NCBI RefSeq assembly: GCF_014851765.1 | Contig: NZ_JACVAI010000001.1 | Span: 1,240,001 to 1,304,000, forward strand | Reading direction: 5' to 3' | Source: Pseudomonas sp. PDM04 | GTDB lineage: Bacteria; Pseudomonadota; Gammaproteobacteria; Pseudomonadales; Pseudomonadaceae | DNA: 64,000 nucleotides | Part shown: positions 55,323 through 64,000 of the stretch, piece by piece | Numbering within the stretch: the first letter of the stretch is position 1 | Layout: each line of letters opens with the position of its first letter | Notes under the pieces: generated by a model | The model's input: the letters and a program-made list of their open reading frames with translations, nothing else | Told to the model about the DNA's origin: nothing | Databases searched by the model: none | Position numbers and translations under genes: made by a program

Positions 55323-56948
55323 ATGCACCGCAGGAATTTGCTCAAAGCGTCCATGGCCATCGCTGCCTACACCGGTTTGTCTGCCTCCGGCCTGCTGGCC
55401 GCCCAGGCCTGGGCAAGTAACGGGACGGCAGATGGGGAGGCCCAGGCCTTCGACTTCGAAACGCTGAAAAGCCAGGCCAAGCAGCTCGCCGGCAAGGCCT
55501 ATCAGGACACCAAGCAGGTGCTGCCGCCGACCCTGGCGACCATGACGCCGCAAAACTTCAACGCCATCCGCTACGACGCCAATCATTCCCTGTGGAAAGA
55601 TCTGAAAGGTCAGCTGGATGTGCAGTTTTTCCACGTAGGCATGGGTTTCAAGCAACCGGTGCGCATGTACAGCGTCGACCCGAAGACGCGTCAGGCACGC
55701 GAGGTGCACTTCCGTCCCTCGCTGTTCAACTATGAAAACACCTCGGTCGACACCCAGCAGCTCAAGGGAGACCTGGGTTTTTCCGGCTTCAAGCTGTTCA
55801 AGGCCCCGGAACTGGACCGCCACGACGTGGTGTCCTTCCTCGGTGCCAGTTATTTCCGTGCGGTCGATGCCACCGGCCAGTACGGGCTGTCGGCTCGCGG
55901 CCTGGCGGTCGATACCTACGCCAAAAAACGCGAGGAATTCCCCGACTTCACCAAGTTCTGGTTCGAGACCCCGGACAGGAACAGCACCCGTTTTGTGGTC
56001 TACGCGTTGCTCGACTCGCCGAGCGCAACCGGCGCCTACCGGTTTGACATCGACTGCCAGGCCGAGCGTGTGGTGATGGAAGTCGATGCGCACGTCAACG
56101 CCCGCACCGCCATCGACCAACTGGGCATCGCCCCGATGACCAGCATGTTCAGTTGCGGCACCCACGAACGACGCATGTGCGACACCATTCACCCGCAGAT
56201 CCATGACTCCGATCGCCTGGCGATGTGGCGCGGCAACGGCGAATGGATCTGCCGCCCGCTGAACAACCCCGCGACCTTGCAGTTCAATGCCTTCGCGGAC
56301 ACCGATCCGAAGGGTTTCGGCCTGGTGCAGACCGATCATGAGTTCGCCAGCTATCAGGACACCGTCGACTGGTACAGCCGGCGTCCGAGCCTGTGGGTCG
56401 AACCGACCACCGCGTGGGGCGAAGGCTCTATCGATTTGCTGGAGATCCCCACGACCGGCGAGACCATGGATAACATCGTCGCATTCTGGACCCCGAAAAA
56501 ACCCGTCGCGGCCGGCGATTCGCTGAATTACGGCTACAAGCTGTACTGGAGCGCACTGCCGCCCGTCGGCACGCCGCTGGCACGGGTCCACGCGACCCGC
56601 TCGGGCATGGGAGGCTTCACCGAGGGCTGGGCGCCGGGCGAGCACTACCCGGAAGTCTGGGCCCGCCGCTTTGCCGTGGACTTCACCGGCGGCGGACTGG
56701 AGCGCCTGCCTGACGGCACCGGCATCGAGCCGGTGGTGACCTGCTCCAATGGCGAGGTCAAGGACTTCAGCGTGCTGGTGCTCGATGACATCAAGGGCTA
56801 CCGGATCCTGTTCGATTGGTACCCGACCAACGACAGTGTCGACCCGGTGGAGTTGCGCCTGTTTATCCGTACCAACGATCGGACGCTGAGCGAAACCTGG
56901 CTGTATCAATACTTCCCGCCGGCGCCGGACAAGCGTAAATACACCTGA
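55323..56948 (+). CDS. opgD: Glucans biosynthesis protein D (OpgD/MdoD)
   Basis: A 541-residue periplasmic protein that shapes the backbone of osmoregulated periplasmic glucans, a paralogue of OpgG. The N-terminus [20 protein letters not shown] is a Tat signal (RRNLLKA), expected for OpgD. The mature protein opens with [19 protein letters not shown] and contains [20 protein letters not shown] and [19 protein letters not shown], typical of the MdoG/D family. The frame is open to 55095, but the Tat signal fixes the start at 55323. No opgG or opgH lies nearby. With ndvB it is the second glucan gene in the window. Confidence 0.93.
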   Translation: MHRRNLLKASMAIAAYTGLSASGLLAAQAWASNGTADGEAQAFDFETLKSQAKQLAGKAYQDTKQVLPPTLATMTPQNFNAIRYDANHSLWKDLKGQLDVQFFHVGMGFKQPVRMYSVDPKTRQAREVHFRPSLFNYENTSVDTQQLKGDLGFSGFKLFKAPELDRHDVVSFLGASYFRAVDATGQYGLSARGLAVDTYAKKREEFPDFTKFWFETPDRNSTRFVVYALLDSPSATGAYRFDIDCQAERVVMEVDAHVNARTAIDQLGIAPMTSMFSCGTHERRMCDTIHPQIHDSDRLAMWRGNGEWICRPLNNPATLQFNAFADTDPKGFGLVQTDHEFASYQDTVDWYSRRPSLWVEPTTAWGEGSIDLLEIPTTGETMDNIVAFWTPKKPVAAGDSLNYGYKLYWSALPPVGTPLARVHATRSGMGGFTEGWAPGEHYPEVWARRFAVDFTGGGLERLPDGTGIEPVVTCSNGEVKDFSVLVLDDIKGYRILFDWYPTNDSVDPVELRLFIRTNDRTLSETWLYQYFPPAPDKRKYT

Positions 56949-56984
56949 CAGGGGCAGACTCACTCCCACACGGGCAACGCTGGC

Positions 56985-57082
56985 CGTGTGGGAGCGAGCC
57001 TGCTCGCGATGATCGTCAACGATAACGCGACAAGCCTGATGCCAAGCGGTGCCCTCCCTTTCATCGAGCAGGCTCGCTCCCA
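56985..57082. repeat. Paired inverted REP element
   Basis: GTGTGGGAGCGAGCCTGCTCGCGATGA and CATCGAGCAGGCTCGCTCCCAAC form an inverted pair, the right unit lacking one arm, between opgD and the PBP gene. Confidence 0.85.
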
Positions 57083-57176
57083 ACGGGGCAGGGCCGCTTT
57101 CTGCGCTACACCCACAATTTCTTCGTCTTCGCCAACCACCGACTAAGCTTCAGACAAGTCCGATCAATCTGCGTGA

Positions 57177-60100
57177 ATGGATCAGTCGACTATGGGCGCG
57201 CTGTGGCAAACCGATTCGAGTAAAAATGTGGTTCCGACTGAACGTGTGGATGAAGCGCCTTTACCTGAAAAAACCCGTCGCAGCCGTGTCAGACATGGCT
57301 GGAAGGCGTTTTTCCTGCTGCTGCTGATTATCCTGGTCGCGTTGGGGTTGGCAGCCGTCAGGGAAATGCGCACGTCGAAGTTTCAATCCCGGGAAGCCAG
57401 CAAATTCGCCGCGACCCTGACCTATGAACTGCAACCGGGCCCCAGCGACGCCATTCGCTACCCCGGCGCCGGGCCTTTCGACATGCGGTTGGGCTACAGC
57501 TCGCTAGGGGAATTCCTGCCCCGACTGATCAAGCGCGACTACGTCATCGCGGCCCAGACCCGCTTTTCCCAGGCGTTGATGGACTACAGCGACAAGGGCC
57601 TTTTCGTGCCTTATCAGGAAAAAATCCAGGCCGGGTTGTTGATCACCGACTGCCGGGCGGCTCCGTTGTATCAGTACAAGTACCCACAGCAGCTCTATGC
57701 GAGCTTCGACGCCATCCCGCCGGTGGTGGTCAACAGCCTGCTGTTCATCGAAAACCGTTTCCTGCTCGACCCAGACCTGCCCAGGGCCAACCCTGCCGTG
57801 GACTGGCCGCGATTCGGCATGGCCGCGTGGTCGCAAGTGGCCAAATGGCTGCACATGCCTGGCCAGTCGGCGGGCGGCAGTACCCTGGCGACCCAGCTCG
57901 AGAAGTATCGGCATTCGCCCGATGGGCTGACGGTATCGGGCGGGGAGAAAATCCGGCAGATGATTTCCGCCAGCATTCGCGCCTATCAGGCCGGCCCGGA
58001 AACGCTCGAGGCGCGTAAAAACGTGGTGCGTGACTACCTCAACAGCGTGCCCCTGTCGGCCGTCCCTGGCCACGGCGAGGTGCATGGCATGGCCGAAGGG
58101 TTGCGGGTCTGGTACGGCACCGACTTCAACCAGGCGAACGAACGGCTGTCCAGCCCCGATACGGACCCCAAGACCCTGGCGGAAAAGGGCCTGGCCTTGC
58201 GCGAAATGCTGTCGTTGATGATCGCCCAGCGCCGCCCCTCCCACTACCTGACCAAGGGACGTGACGAACTGGCCAACCTCACCGACAGCCATATCCGCCT
58301 GCTGGCGCTGAACAACGTCATCGATGCACCGTTTGCCGCCGCCGCGCTGGCCGCCAAGGTGACCTACCGCGACTGGCTGACCCAGCCGACCATTCAGCCG
58401 ATCGAAACCAACAAGGGCATCAGCGTGGCGCGCAGTCGCCTGGGCGGGCTGCTCAATCGTCCTCTGTACGACCTCGATCGCCTCGATCTCTCGGCCACCA
58501 GCACCCTGCAGGGCGACCTTCAGGCGCAGACCACCGAATACCTCAAGCACCTCTCCGACCCGGCCTTCGCTGCGCAGATCGGCTTGATCGGCGAACGCCT
58601 GCTCACCCCCACCAGCACCACGCAGGTACGCTACAGCTTCACCCTGTTCGAGCTGACCCCGGACGGCTCGCGCGTACGGATACAGACCGACAGCACCGAC
58701 CAGCCCTTCGACATCAACGAAGGCAGCAAGCTGGAACTGGGTTCCACCGCCAAGATGCGCGTGCTCACCACCTACCTGCAAATCATCGCCGAGCTGCACG
58801 ACAAATACGCCGGCATGAGCATCGCGGACCTGAAGAAAGTCGACGTCCCGGACCAGGATCGCCTCAGCCGCTGGGCCGTCGACTACCTGATCCAGAACAA
58901 GGACCGCAACCTGCCGGCGATGCTCGGCGCGGCGCTGGACCGCAAATACTCCGCCAGTCCCGGCGAGGCCTTTTTCACCGGTGGCGGGCTGCACGTGTTC
59001 AATAACTTTCGCAAGGAAGACAACGGCCGCAATCCGACCCTGCGCGATGCCCTGCGCGAATCGATCAACCTGCCGTTCATACGGCTGATGCGCGACCTGG
59101 TGCGCTATACCACCTACTCCGGCCCCAGCAGCAGCGCCGAGTTGCTCGGTGACGACCGCGACCCCCGGCGCCAGGAATACCTGGCCTCGTTCGCCGACCG
59201 CGAAGGCACGTCGTTCCTGTTGCGATTCTGGAAGAAGTACAAGAACAAGGACACTCAGGAACGCCTCGAAACCTTCCTCGACGGTATGCGCCCGACACCG
59301 ATTCGCATGGCGGCGGTGCATCGCTACCTGTTGCCCCAGGCCAGCCAGGAAAGTTTCAACAGCTTCGTGCGTTCGCACCTCAGCGGCGCCAAGCTCACCG
59401 AAAAACTGACCGACGAACGCCTGCAACGGCTTTACGAAAACTACAGCCCCGGCCTCTACGACCTGCCGGATCAGGGCTTCATCGCCAAGGTCCACCCTCT
59501 GGACCTGTGGCTGATGGGCTATCTGCTGAACCACCCGGATGCCAAGTGGAGCGAGGTGGTCAAGGCCAGTCAGTTCGAGCGCCAGGAAGTCTACAGCTGG
59601 CTGTTCAAGAGCCGGCACAAGGGTGCGCGAGACAGCCGCATCCGCACCATGCTGGAGATCGAGGCGTTCCTCGACATCCATCAGCGCTGGCAGAAAGTCG
59701 GCTATCCGTTCGATCACCTGGTGCCGTCACTGGCCACCGCCATTGGCAGTTCCGGTGACCGACCGGCCGCGCTGGCCGAGCTGATCGGCACCATCCTCAA
59801 CGACGGTGTGCGCATGCCGACGCTGCGCATCGACAGCCTGCACTTTGCGGCGAATACCCCCTATGAAACCAAGTTGATCAACGACCCGGACGTGGGCAAA
59901 CGGGTGATGCCATCGGAAGTCGCCACCGCCATGCGCGAAGCCTTGTCACAAGTGGTGGACGCCGGTACGGCCAAGCGGGTGTCCGGCAGTTTCGTCACCC
60001 CTGATGGCAAATCACTGGCGATGGGGGGCAAAACCGGGACCGGGGATAACCGCATCGAATCGTTCGGCTCGGGAGGACGTATCATCAGTTCGAAATCCGT

Positions 60101-60311
60101 CAACCGTACGGCGACCTTTGTGTTCTATATCGGTGATCACCATTTCGGCACCCTGACCGCTTTCGTACCGGGACGGTCGGCCGAAAACTTCAAGTTCACC
60201 TCGGCACTGCCCGTGCAGGTGCTCAAGGGCATGGCACCGATTCTCACCCCTTACCTGCAACCGGGAAGCAGCACCCAGTGCCTTCCCGTTGAAGTGGCGC
60301 GACGCGAATGA
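57177..60311 (+). CDS. Atypical class A penicillin-binding protein (GT51 + transpeptidase)
   Basis: A 1044-residue bifunctional peptidoglycan synthase, larger than PBP1a/1b (about 770-850). A cytoplasmic tail and one membrane helix (about residues 44-64) lead to a GT51 glycosyltransferase with FIENRFLLD (E192) and AGGSTLATQLEKY (about 232-244). The transpeptidase motifs are S523-TAK (GSTAKM), S629-IN and K952-TG (GGKTGTGDN). The distance from SxN to KTG is about 320 residues, roughly twice or more the usual, so a large insertion is present. The canonical linker between GT and TP domains is also long. It follows opgD with a REP pair between; no partner gene is adjacent. Confidence 0.86.
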   Translation: MDQSTMGALWQTDSSKNVVPTERVDEAPLPEKTRRSRVRHGWKAFFLLLLIILVALGLAAVREMRTSKFQSREASKFAATLTYELQPGPSDAIRYPGAGPFDMRLGYSSLGEFLPRLIKRDYVIAAQTRFSQALMDYSDKGLFVPYQEKIQAGLLITDCRAAPLYQYKYPQQLYASFDAIPPVVVNSLLFIENRFLLDPDLPRANPAVDWPRFGMAAWSQVAKWLHMPGQSAGGSTLATQLEKYRHSPDGLTVSGGEKIRQMISASIRAYQAGPETLEARKNVVRDYLNSVPLSAVPGHGEVHGMAEGLRVWYGTDFNQANERLSSPDTDPKTLAEKGLALREMLSLMIAQRRPSHYLTKGRDELANLTDSHIRLLALNNVIDAPFAAAALAAKVTYRDWLTQPTIQPIETNKGISVARSRLGGLLNRPLYDLDRLDLSATSTLQGDLQAQTTEYLKHLSDPAFAAQIGLIGERLLTPTSTTQVRYSFTLFELTPDGSRVRIQTDSTDQPFDINEGSKLELGSTAKMRVLTTYLQIIAELHDKYAGMSIADLKKVDVPDQDRLSRWAVDYLIQNKDRNLPAMLGAALDRKYSASPGEAFFTGGGLHVFNNFRKEDNGRNPTLRDALRESINLPFIRLMRDLVRYTTYSGPSSSAELLGDDRDPRRQEYLASFADREGTSFLLRFWKKYKNKDTQERLETFLDGMRPTPIRMAAVHRYLLPQASQESFNSFVRSHLSGAKLTEKLTDERLQRLYENYSPGLYDLPDQGFIAKVHPLDLWLMGYLLNHPDAKWSEVVKASQFERQEVYSWLFKSRHKGARDSRIRTMLEIEAFLDIHQRWQKVGYPFDHLVPSLATAIGSSGDRPAALAELIGTILNDGVRMPTLRIDSLHFAANTPYETKLINDPDVGKRVMPSEVATAMREALSQVVDAGTAKRVSGSFVTPDGKSLAMGGKTGTGDNRIESFGSGGRIISSKSVNRTATFVFYIGDHHFGTLTAFVPGRSAENFKFTSALPVQVLKGMAPILTPYLQPGSSTQCLPVEVARRE

Positions 60312-60355
60312 GCAATGGCCGGCCACATGCAGTGCATTGATCCGGCCGGACAACG

Positions 60356-61606
60356 TCAGACTTCCGAATCCCAGATGACGGTGACGTTTCCCGAGTAGGT
60401 TCGCTCGGCGCCCGTCAGCATGTGTTCCACATGCTCCCTGGCCACTTCGAAATGCAGGGTCCCGGGTTTGCGATCGACGTAGAAAGCAGGCTGGAACAGC
60501 TCGGTGCCGCTGCCGTCGATCAACAAAGGACGGCGATTCACCGGCCCGTTGGCATCCTCCAGGCCGTTGGGCAGCGTGACACTGACGTTCAGCGGCACGC
60601 CATGACCGGACGTCGGCTCCAGCAGCGCGCAGGTTTTGCCGGCCATCGAGTACTCGCACTCCAGACGCATCTTGAAGCGACTCGACGACGAAATGTTGAA
60701 GGTCTGGTCGCGAAACAATCGCACGGGTTTTTGCCCATGATTCAGCCAGGCCTGCCACCCCCCCTGAGGCACCAGCTCCACGCGGTTGCCACCCGGTGGA
60801 ATTTTCACATCGAGCGAATGCTGCACGTCCAGCGTGAAGTTGAAGGTGAACTGATTGTCCCTGGGGATCATGACATCACCGAAATCGAAATCGCCCCCGG
60901 GCCCCATGCTGTAGGAGAGGCTGCCGGTGTATTGCCCGGTCGACATCGTCAGGGGCCTTGGGGTTTTGATCGCGTAGGCGTATTCGATATTGCTGTATGC
61001 GAATGTTGGAATGTCTGTGCCCGGTGTCCGACTACAGACACCGGCATTTTCAGGAACGATCCAGAAGAACAAGGCGAAAGAATTGGCGGCAGCGATGTAA
61101 TTGATGCCCTTGCAGGGGCTGGGCGCCTCGCGCCATTGGCTGGCCCAGTTAACGTTCGGCAATTGCCATGCACCCACGCCCGGGGGATTGCTCAGGTCCC
61201 AGCGGTGGCCAATGCCGGCAATGCGCACCTGCACCGTTTCCACTTCGCCCGTTTCGCGGTGGGTCACCTGCAGGTCCCGCCATTCAGAAGGGACTTTCCA
61301 CATGGCTCCTTGCCGCGGATCGACATGATTGGCACGGATGGTTGCATTGGACGCCGCATGGAAATCGTTACTGCGAATGCTGAAGATCCCCTCCGCCAGG
61401 CAGTGCGGAATTGCCGGCGCGTGCCACTCGCACACACCGCTTTGCGGCGTTGTATTGACGAACTCATTCTGCATGGGACTGGCCGGGTCCGGGACGAATC
61501 TCGCGGTGATGTCCTGGGTCAATGCATTCGCACTGGCGGACACCGCCAACAATGAAGCGCTGAAGAAATGACAGAGCCGATGCGTGCTGCTTTTCGAACT
61601 ATCCAT
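60356..61606 (-). CDS. Putative pilus tip adhesin, CfaE/CblD-like (copy 1)
   Basis: A 416-residue secreted protein. The signal peptide (core HFFSASLLAVSASANA) is followed by QDITARFVPDP and an N-terminal domain of about 180 residues with several cysteines, then a C-terminal beta domain ending TYSGNVTVIWDSEV. The pattern of that domain (FTFNFTLDV, then FRDQTFNISSSSRFKM, then the closing YSGNVTV strand) resembles the pilin domain of CFA/I tip adhesin CfaE. I therefore read it as a two-domain tip adhesin of an alpha-class chaperone-usher pilus. ATG 61606 is chosen; ATG 61651 is possible. Third gene of the tandem array in transcription order. Confidence 0.65.
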   Translation of the reverse strand: MDSSKSSTHRLCHFFSASLLAVSASANALTQDITARFVPDPASPMQNEFVNTTPQSGVCEWHAPAIPHCLAEGIFSIRSNDFHAASNATIRANHVDPRQGAMWKVPSEWRDLQVTHRETGEVETVQVRIAGIGHRWDLSNPPGVGAWQLPNVNWASQWREAPSPCKGINYIAAANSFALFFWIVPENAGVCSRTPGTDIPTFAYSNIEYAYAIKTPRPLTMSTGQYTGSLSYSMGPGGDFDFGDVMIPRDNQFTFNFTLDVQHSLDVKIPPGGNRVELVPQGGWQAWLNHGQKPVRLFRDQTFNISSSSRFKMRLECEYSMAGKTCALLEPTSGHGVPLNVSVTLPNGLEDANGPVNRRPLLIDGSGTELFQPAFYVDRKPGTLHFEVAREHVEHMLTGAERTYSGNVTVIWDSEV

Positions 61607-61659
61607 GTCTGTTCCGTATGGCTGTGCCGGCAAGAGAAGGGGCTTGAACATCACGATCG

Positions 61660-62898
61660 TCACACCTCCGAATCCCAAACCACCGTGACCAGCCCGGAAT
61701 ACTGTTTTCCAGCGCCGCTGAGCATTTGTTCGACATGCTCCCGGGCAATGTCGAAATGCAGCTTGGCGGGTTTGCGATCGACGTAAAAACCGGGCTGGAA
61801 CAACTCGGTGCCGCTGCCATCCAGCAACAGGGGACGGCGATTGACCGGTTGCCCGCCCCCATCGCTCAAACCGTTGGGCAAACTGACACTCACGTTCAAC
61901 GGCACCGAATGCCCGGACGTGGCTTCGCGCAACGCGCAGGTGTTGCCCCCGTCCGGGTACTGGCATTCAAGGTTCATCTTGAAGCGCGACGACGCCGAGA
62001 CATTGAAGGTCTGGTCACGAAACAGCCGCGTCGGTTTGCGCCCCTGGTTCAGCCAGGCTTGCCAGCCACCCTGGGGTAACAGTTCCACCCGATGGCCACC
62101 GGGGGGAATGTCGACTTTGAGGGTGTGCATGACGTCCAGCGTGAAGTTGAACGTGAACACGTTGTCCTCAGGCAGTACGACATCACCAAAATCGAAGTCT
62201 GAGCCGGGCCCCATGGAGTAATTGATGCTGCCGATGTATTGCCCGGATGACAGCGCCAGTGGATTGGGCGTTTTAATCGAGTAACCGTAGTCAATCGTCC
62301 AATACCACAACCTCGGAATGTCTCCGATTGGTTGTCGACTACAGGTTCCCGCGCCCTCAGGAACGACCCAGAAAAAACGTGCCCAATTCGCGGCCCCTTG
62401 CAGGTAATTAATGCCCACGCAAGGGCTTGGCGCCTGCCGCCACTGATGACTCCAGCTCGACCCCGCCCAGACACTGACACCTGGAGGATTGTCCAGAAAC
62501 CAGGCTCCACCGATGGCAGAAATACGTAACTGCACGGTCGACACCTCTCCGGTAGACACGTGAGTGACGGTGACGTCTCGCCACTCGGACGGCACCTTCC
62601 ACATGGCGCCCTGCCGGGGATCCTGATGATTGGCCTGAATGGGTCTGATCGAGTTCGCAGCAAATCCAGTCCGAATGGAGAAAATACCCAACGCGTCACA
62701 TTGTGCGGCAGCCCCTTCCACGCACACGCCACTGACGGGCGTTGTATTGACGAACTCGTTGTTCAATGGATTCCCCGGATCCGGATTGAATTTCGCGGTG
62801 ATGTCCTGAACCAGCGCATTCGCACTGGCGGACACCGCCAACAACGAAGCGCTGAAGAATTGGCAGAGCCGGTGGGCGCCGCGTTGAGGGTTATGCAT
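61660..62898 (-). CDS. Putative pilus tip adhesin, CfaE/CblD-like (copy 2)
   Basis: A 412-residue paralogue of the neighbouring genes: the same signal peptide core (FFSASLLAVSASANA), QDITAKFNPDP, a divergent N-terminal domain (unlike copies 1 and 3 in the loops, e.g. VWAGSSWSHQWRQAPSPC) and a C-terminal beta domain ending QYSGLVTVVWDSEV. ATG 62898 is taken as the start; a TTG at 62940 would add 14 residues. It ends 53 bases before copy 1 and starts 54 bases after copy 3, so all three are one transcript. The C-terminal part is nearly identical to copy 3 in DNA (see the repeats). Confidence 0.65.
   Translation of the reverse strand: MHNPQRGAHRLCQFFSASLLAVSASANALVQDITAKFNPDPGNPLNNEFVNTTPVSGVCVEGAAAQCDALGIFSIRTGFAANSIRPIQANHQDPRQGAMWKVPSEWRDVTVTHVSTGEVSTVQLRISAIGGAWFLDNPPGVSVWAGSSWSHQWRQAPSPCVGINYLQGAANWARFFWVVPEGAGTCSRQPIGDIPRLWYWTIDYGYSIKTPNPLALSSGQYIGSINYSMGPGSDFDFGDVVLPEDNVFTFNFTLDVMHTLKVDIPPGGHRVELLPQGGWQAWLNQGRKPTRLFRDQTFNVSASSRFKMNLECQYPDGGNTCALREATSGHSVPLNVSVSLPNGLSDGGGQPVNRRPLLLDGSGTELFQPGFYVDRKPAKLHFDIAREHVEQMLSGAGKQYSGLVTVVWDSEV
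61741..62034. repeat. Near-identical tract, copy A (adhesin copy 2)
   Basis: 294 bases that match 63034-63327 with two mismatches by my count. It encodes the C-terminal beta domain of copy 2. Confidence 0.92.
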
Positions 62899-62952
62899 GT
62901 AATGTCCATTTGGCCGTGAAAGCGAGAAAAGTTGATTCAAGATGACGATGGC

Positions 62953-64000
62953 TCACACCTCTGAATCCCAAACCACCGTGACCTGGCCCGAATACTGTGC
63001 TCCAGCACCGCTGAGCATCTGTTCGACATGCTCCCGGGCAATGTCGAAATGCAGCTTGGCGGGCTTGCGATCGACGTAAAAACCGGGCTGGAACAACTCG
63101 GTGCCGCTGCCATCCAGCAACAGGGGACGGCGATTGACCGGTTGCCCGCCCGCATCGCTCAAACCGTTGGGCAAACTGACACTCACGTTCAACGGCACCG
63201 AATGCCCGGACGTGGCTTCGCGCAACGCGCAGGTGTTGCCCCCGTCCGGGTACTGGCATTCAAGGTTCATCTTGAAGCGCGACGACGCCGAGACATTGAA
63301 GGTCTGGTCACGAAACAGCCGCGTCGGCTTGCGCCCCTGGTTCAGCCAGGCTTGCCAGCCACCTTGCGGCAGCAATTCCACCCGATGGCCGCCCGGCGGG
63401 ATCTCCACCTTCAACGTATGCTCGACGTTCAACGTCATGTTGAAGGTGAGGAGGCTGTCATTCGGGATCATGACGTCGCCAAAATCGAAGTCCTGGTTGG
63501 GCCCGAGCGAGTAACTCAGCGAGCCGGTATATTGGCCGCTGGACATGGTCAGGGGATTGGGCGTTTTCAATTCATAGGCGTATTCGAAGTTCACGTACTT
63601 GAGCGAGCTGATATCGCTCACTGCCTGGCGGCTGCAGGTCCCGGCGTTTTCAGGCACCCGCCAGAACCAGAGCGTGTAGTAGTTGGGCGCATTGGCGATG
63701 TACCCCGTCGGCAGGCAAGGGCTGGGCGCCGTTTGCCACATGCTCCACACGTTTCCCCAGGCGTGGGTGGCCGGTGTTGCCGTCGAACGGATGTCCCAGC
63801 GATTGCCGATGCCGGCGATGCGCATTTCCACCGTCTGCCGCTCCCCGGTTTGCGTATGCGTCACTTCAACGCTACGCCACGCTGACGGCACCTTGAACAT
63901 GGCGCCTTCCCGTTCACTGGCATGCCCGGCGGGAATGGCCTTGCTGGCCGTGAAGTTGATGTCATTGGTGCGGATACTGAAGATCCCCAACTCTTTGCAC
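62953..64000 (-). CDS. Putative pilus tip adhesin, CfaE/CblD-like (copy 3, 5' end outside window)
   Basis: The frame is open to the edge of the window: the visible part starts with the Cys of CKELGIFSIRTND, matching the CLAEGIFSIRS and CDALGIFSIRT of copies 1 and 2, so the signal peptide and about 70 residues lie beyond base 64000. The remaining N-terminal domain differs from copies 1 and 2 (TATPATHAWGNVWSMWQTAP), and the C-terminal beta domain ends QYSGQVTVVWDSEV. First of the three adhesin-like genes in transcription order; upstream genes beyond the window could encode pilin, chaperone and usher. Confidence 0.65.
   Translation of the reverse strand, partial: CKELGIFSIRTNDINFTASKAIPAGHASEREGAMFKVPSAWRSVEVTHTQTGERQTVEMRIAGIGNRWDIRSTATPATHAWGNVWSMWQTAPSPCLPTGYIANAPNYYTLWFWRVPENAGTCSRQAVSDISSLKYVNFEYAYELKTPNPLTMSSGQYTGSLSYSLGPNQDFDFGDVMIPNDSLLTFNMTLNVEHTLKVEIPPGGHRVELLPQGGWQAWLNQGRKPTRLFRDQTFNVSASSRFKMNLECQYPDGGNTCALREATSGHSVPLNVSVSLPNGLSDAGGQPVNRRPLLLDGSGTELFQPGFYVDRKPAKLHFDIAREHVEQMLSGAGAQYSGQVTVVWDSEV
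63034..63327. repeat. Near-identical tract, copy B (adhesin copy 3)
   Basis: 294 bases offset by exactly 1293 from the tract at 61741-62034, with two substitutions. Flanking DNA diverges sharply on both sides. Confidence 0.92.

Noticed and set aside
55305..57083. 592-codon antisense frame over opgD
   Set aside because: Shadow frame; begins in REP DNA (MGASLL...).
57504..59717. 737-codon antisense frame inside the PBP gene
   Set aside because: Shadow frame; the plus strand has GT51 and transpeptidase motifs.

Overview
This 64 kb window is chromosomal DNA from a Pseudomonas species, most likely of the P. fluorescens lineage. The evidence is the high G+C coding DNA with long antisense shadow ORFs, about 20 dispersed REP loci built on a GCGAGC..GCTCGC..CCCAC core, and several gene blocks typical of the genus (wspABCDEFR, mexL/mexJK, ppc/adk/tsaB, lptF, ndvB). 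No tRNA, rRNA, CRISPR array, transposase, integrase or prophage gene was seen. Names rest on motif and family recognition from memory; no search was run.

Layout. 1-1.8 kb: end of a csdA-csdE-tcdA sulfur-mobilisation / tRNA-modification cluster. 2-7.5 kb: ndvB (GH17-GT2 glucan synthase), dapE, rlmA, a small orphan and a cold-shock protein gene with a long leader. 7.7-11.5 kb: plsB and two envelope or secreted proteins. 11.6-16.7 kb: the mexJK RND efflux pump with its divergent TetR regulator mexL and a palindromic operator between them, plus a small gene remnant. 16.8-25.6 kb: mostly minus-strand housekeeping genes (rsmJ, an extensin-like protein, a PEP-mutase-like enzyme, a DUF72 protein, tsaB, adk, ppc). 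25.8-31.9 kb: envelope lipoproteins including lptF behind a candidate AlgU-type promoter, a lipoprotein hydrolase, a DUF1704 putative metallopeptidase and a TetR regulator. 32-34.8 kb: lysS and prfB, the latter with the programmed +1 frameshift.

35-43.4 kb holds the complete Wsp surface-sensing pathway: receptor WspA, couplers WspB and WspD, methyltransferase WspC, hybrid kinase WspE, methylesterase WspF and diguanylate cyclase WspR. The genes from wspA to wspF are translationally coupled by 1-4 base overlaps. The pathway sets c-di-GMP and hence exopolysaccharide and biofilm output. 44.6-54.5 kb is a polyamine-catabolism island: a LysR regulator, a patD-like aldehyde dehydrogenase, a YdcSTUV-type ABC importer, a second patD paralogue and an APC permease. 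54.7-60.3 kb holds a small arginine-rich protein, opgD (periplasmic glucan biosynthesis, Tat signal) and an atypical class A penicillin-binding protein.

60.3-64 kb carries three tandem minus-strand genes for two-domain secreted proteins that I read as CfaE/CblD-like tip adhesins of alpha-class chaperone-usher pili. Their C-terminal halves are almost identical and their N-terminal halves differ. The third is cut by the window edge, and any pilin, chaperone and usher genes would lie beyond base 64000. The adhesin array, the DUF1704 protein, the doubled aldehyde dehydrogenases around the polyamine importer, the enlarged PBP transpeptidase domain and a Cys/His cluster in WspD are the points most worth a second look.
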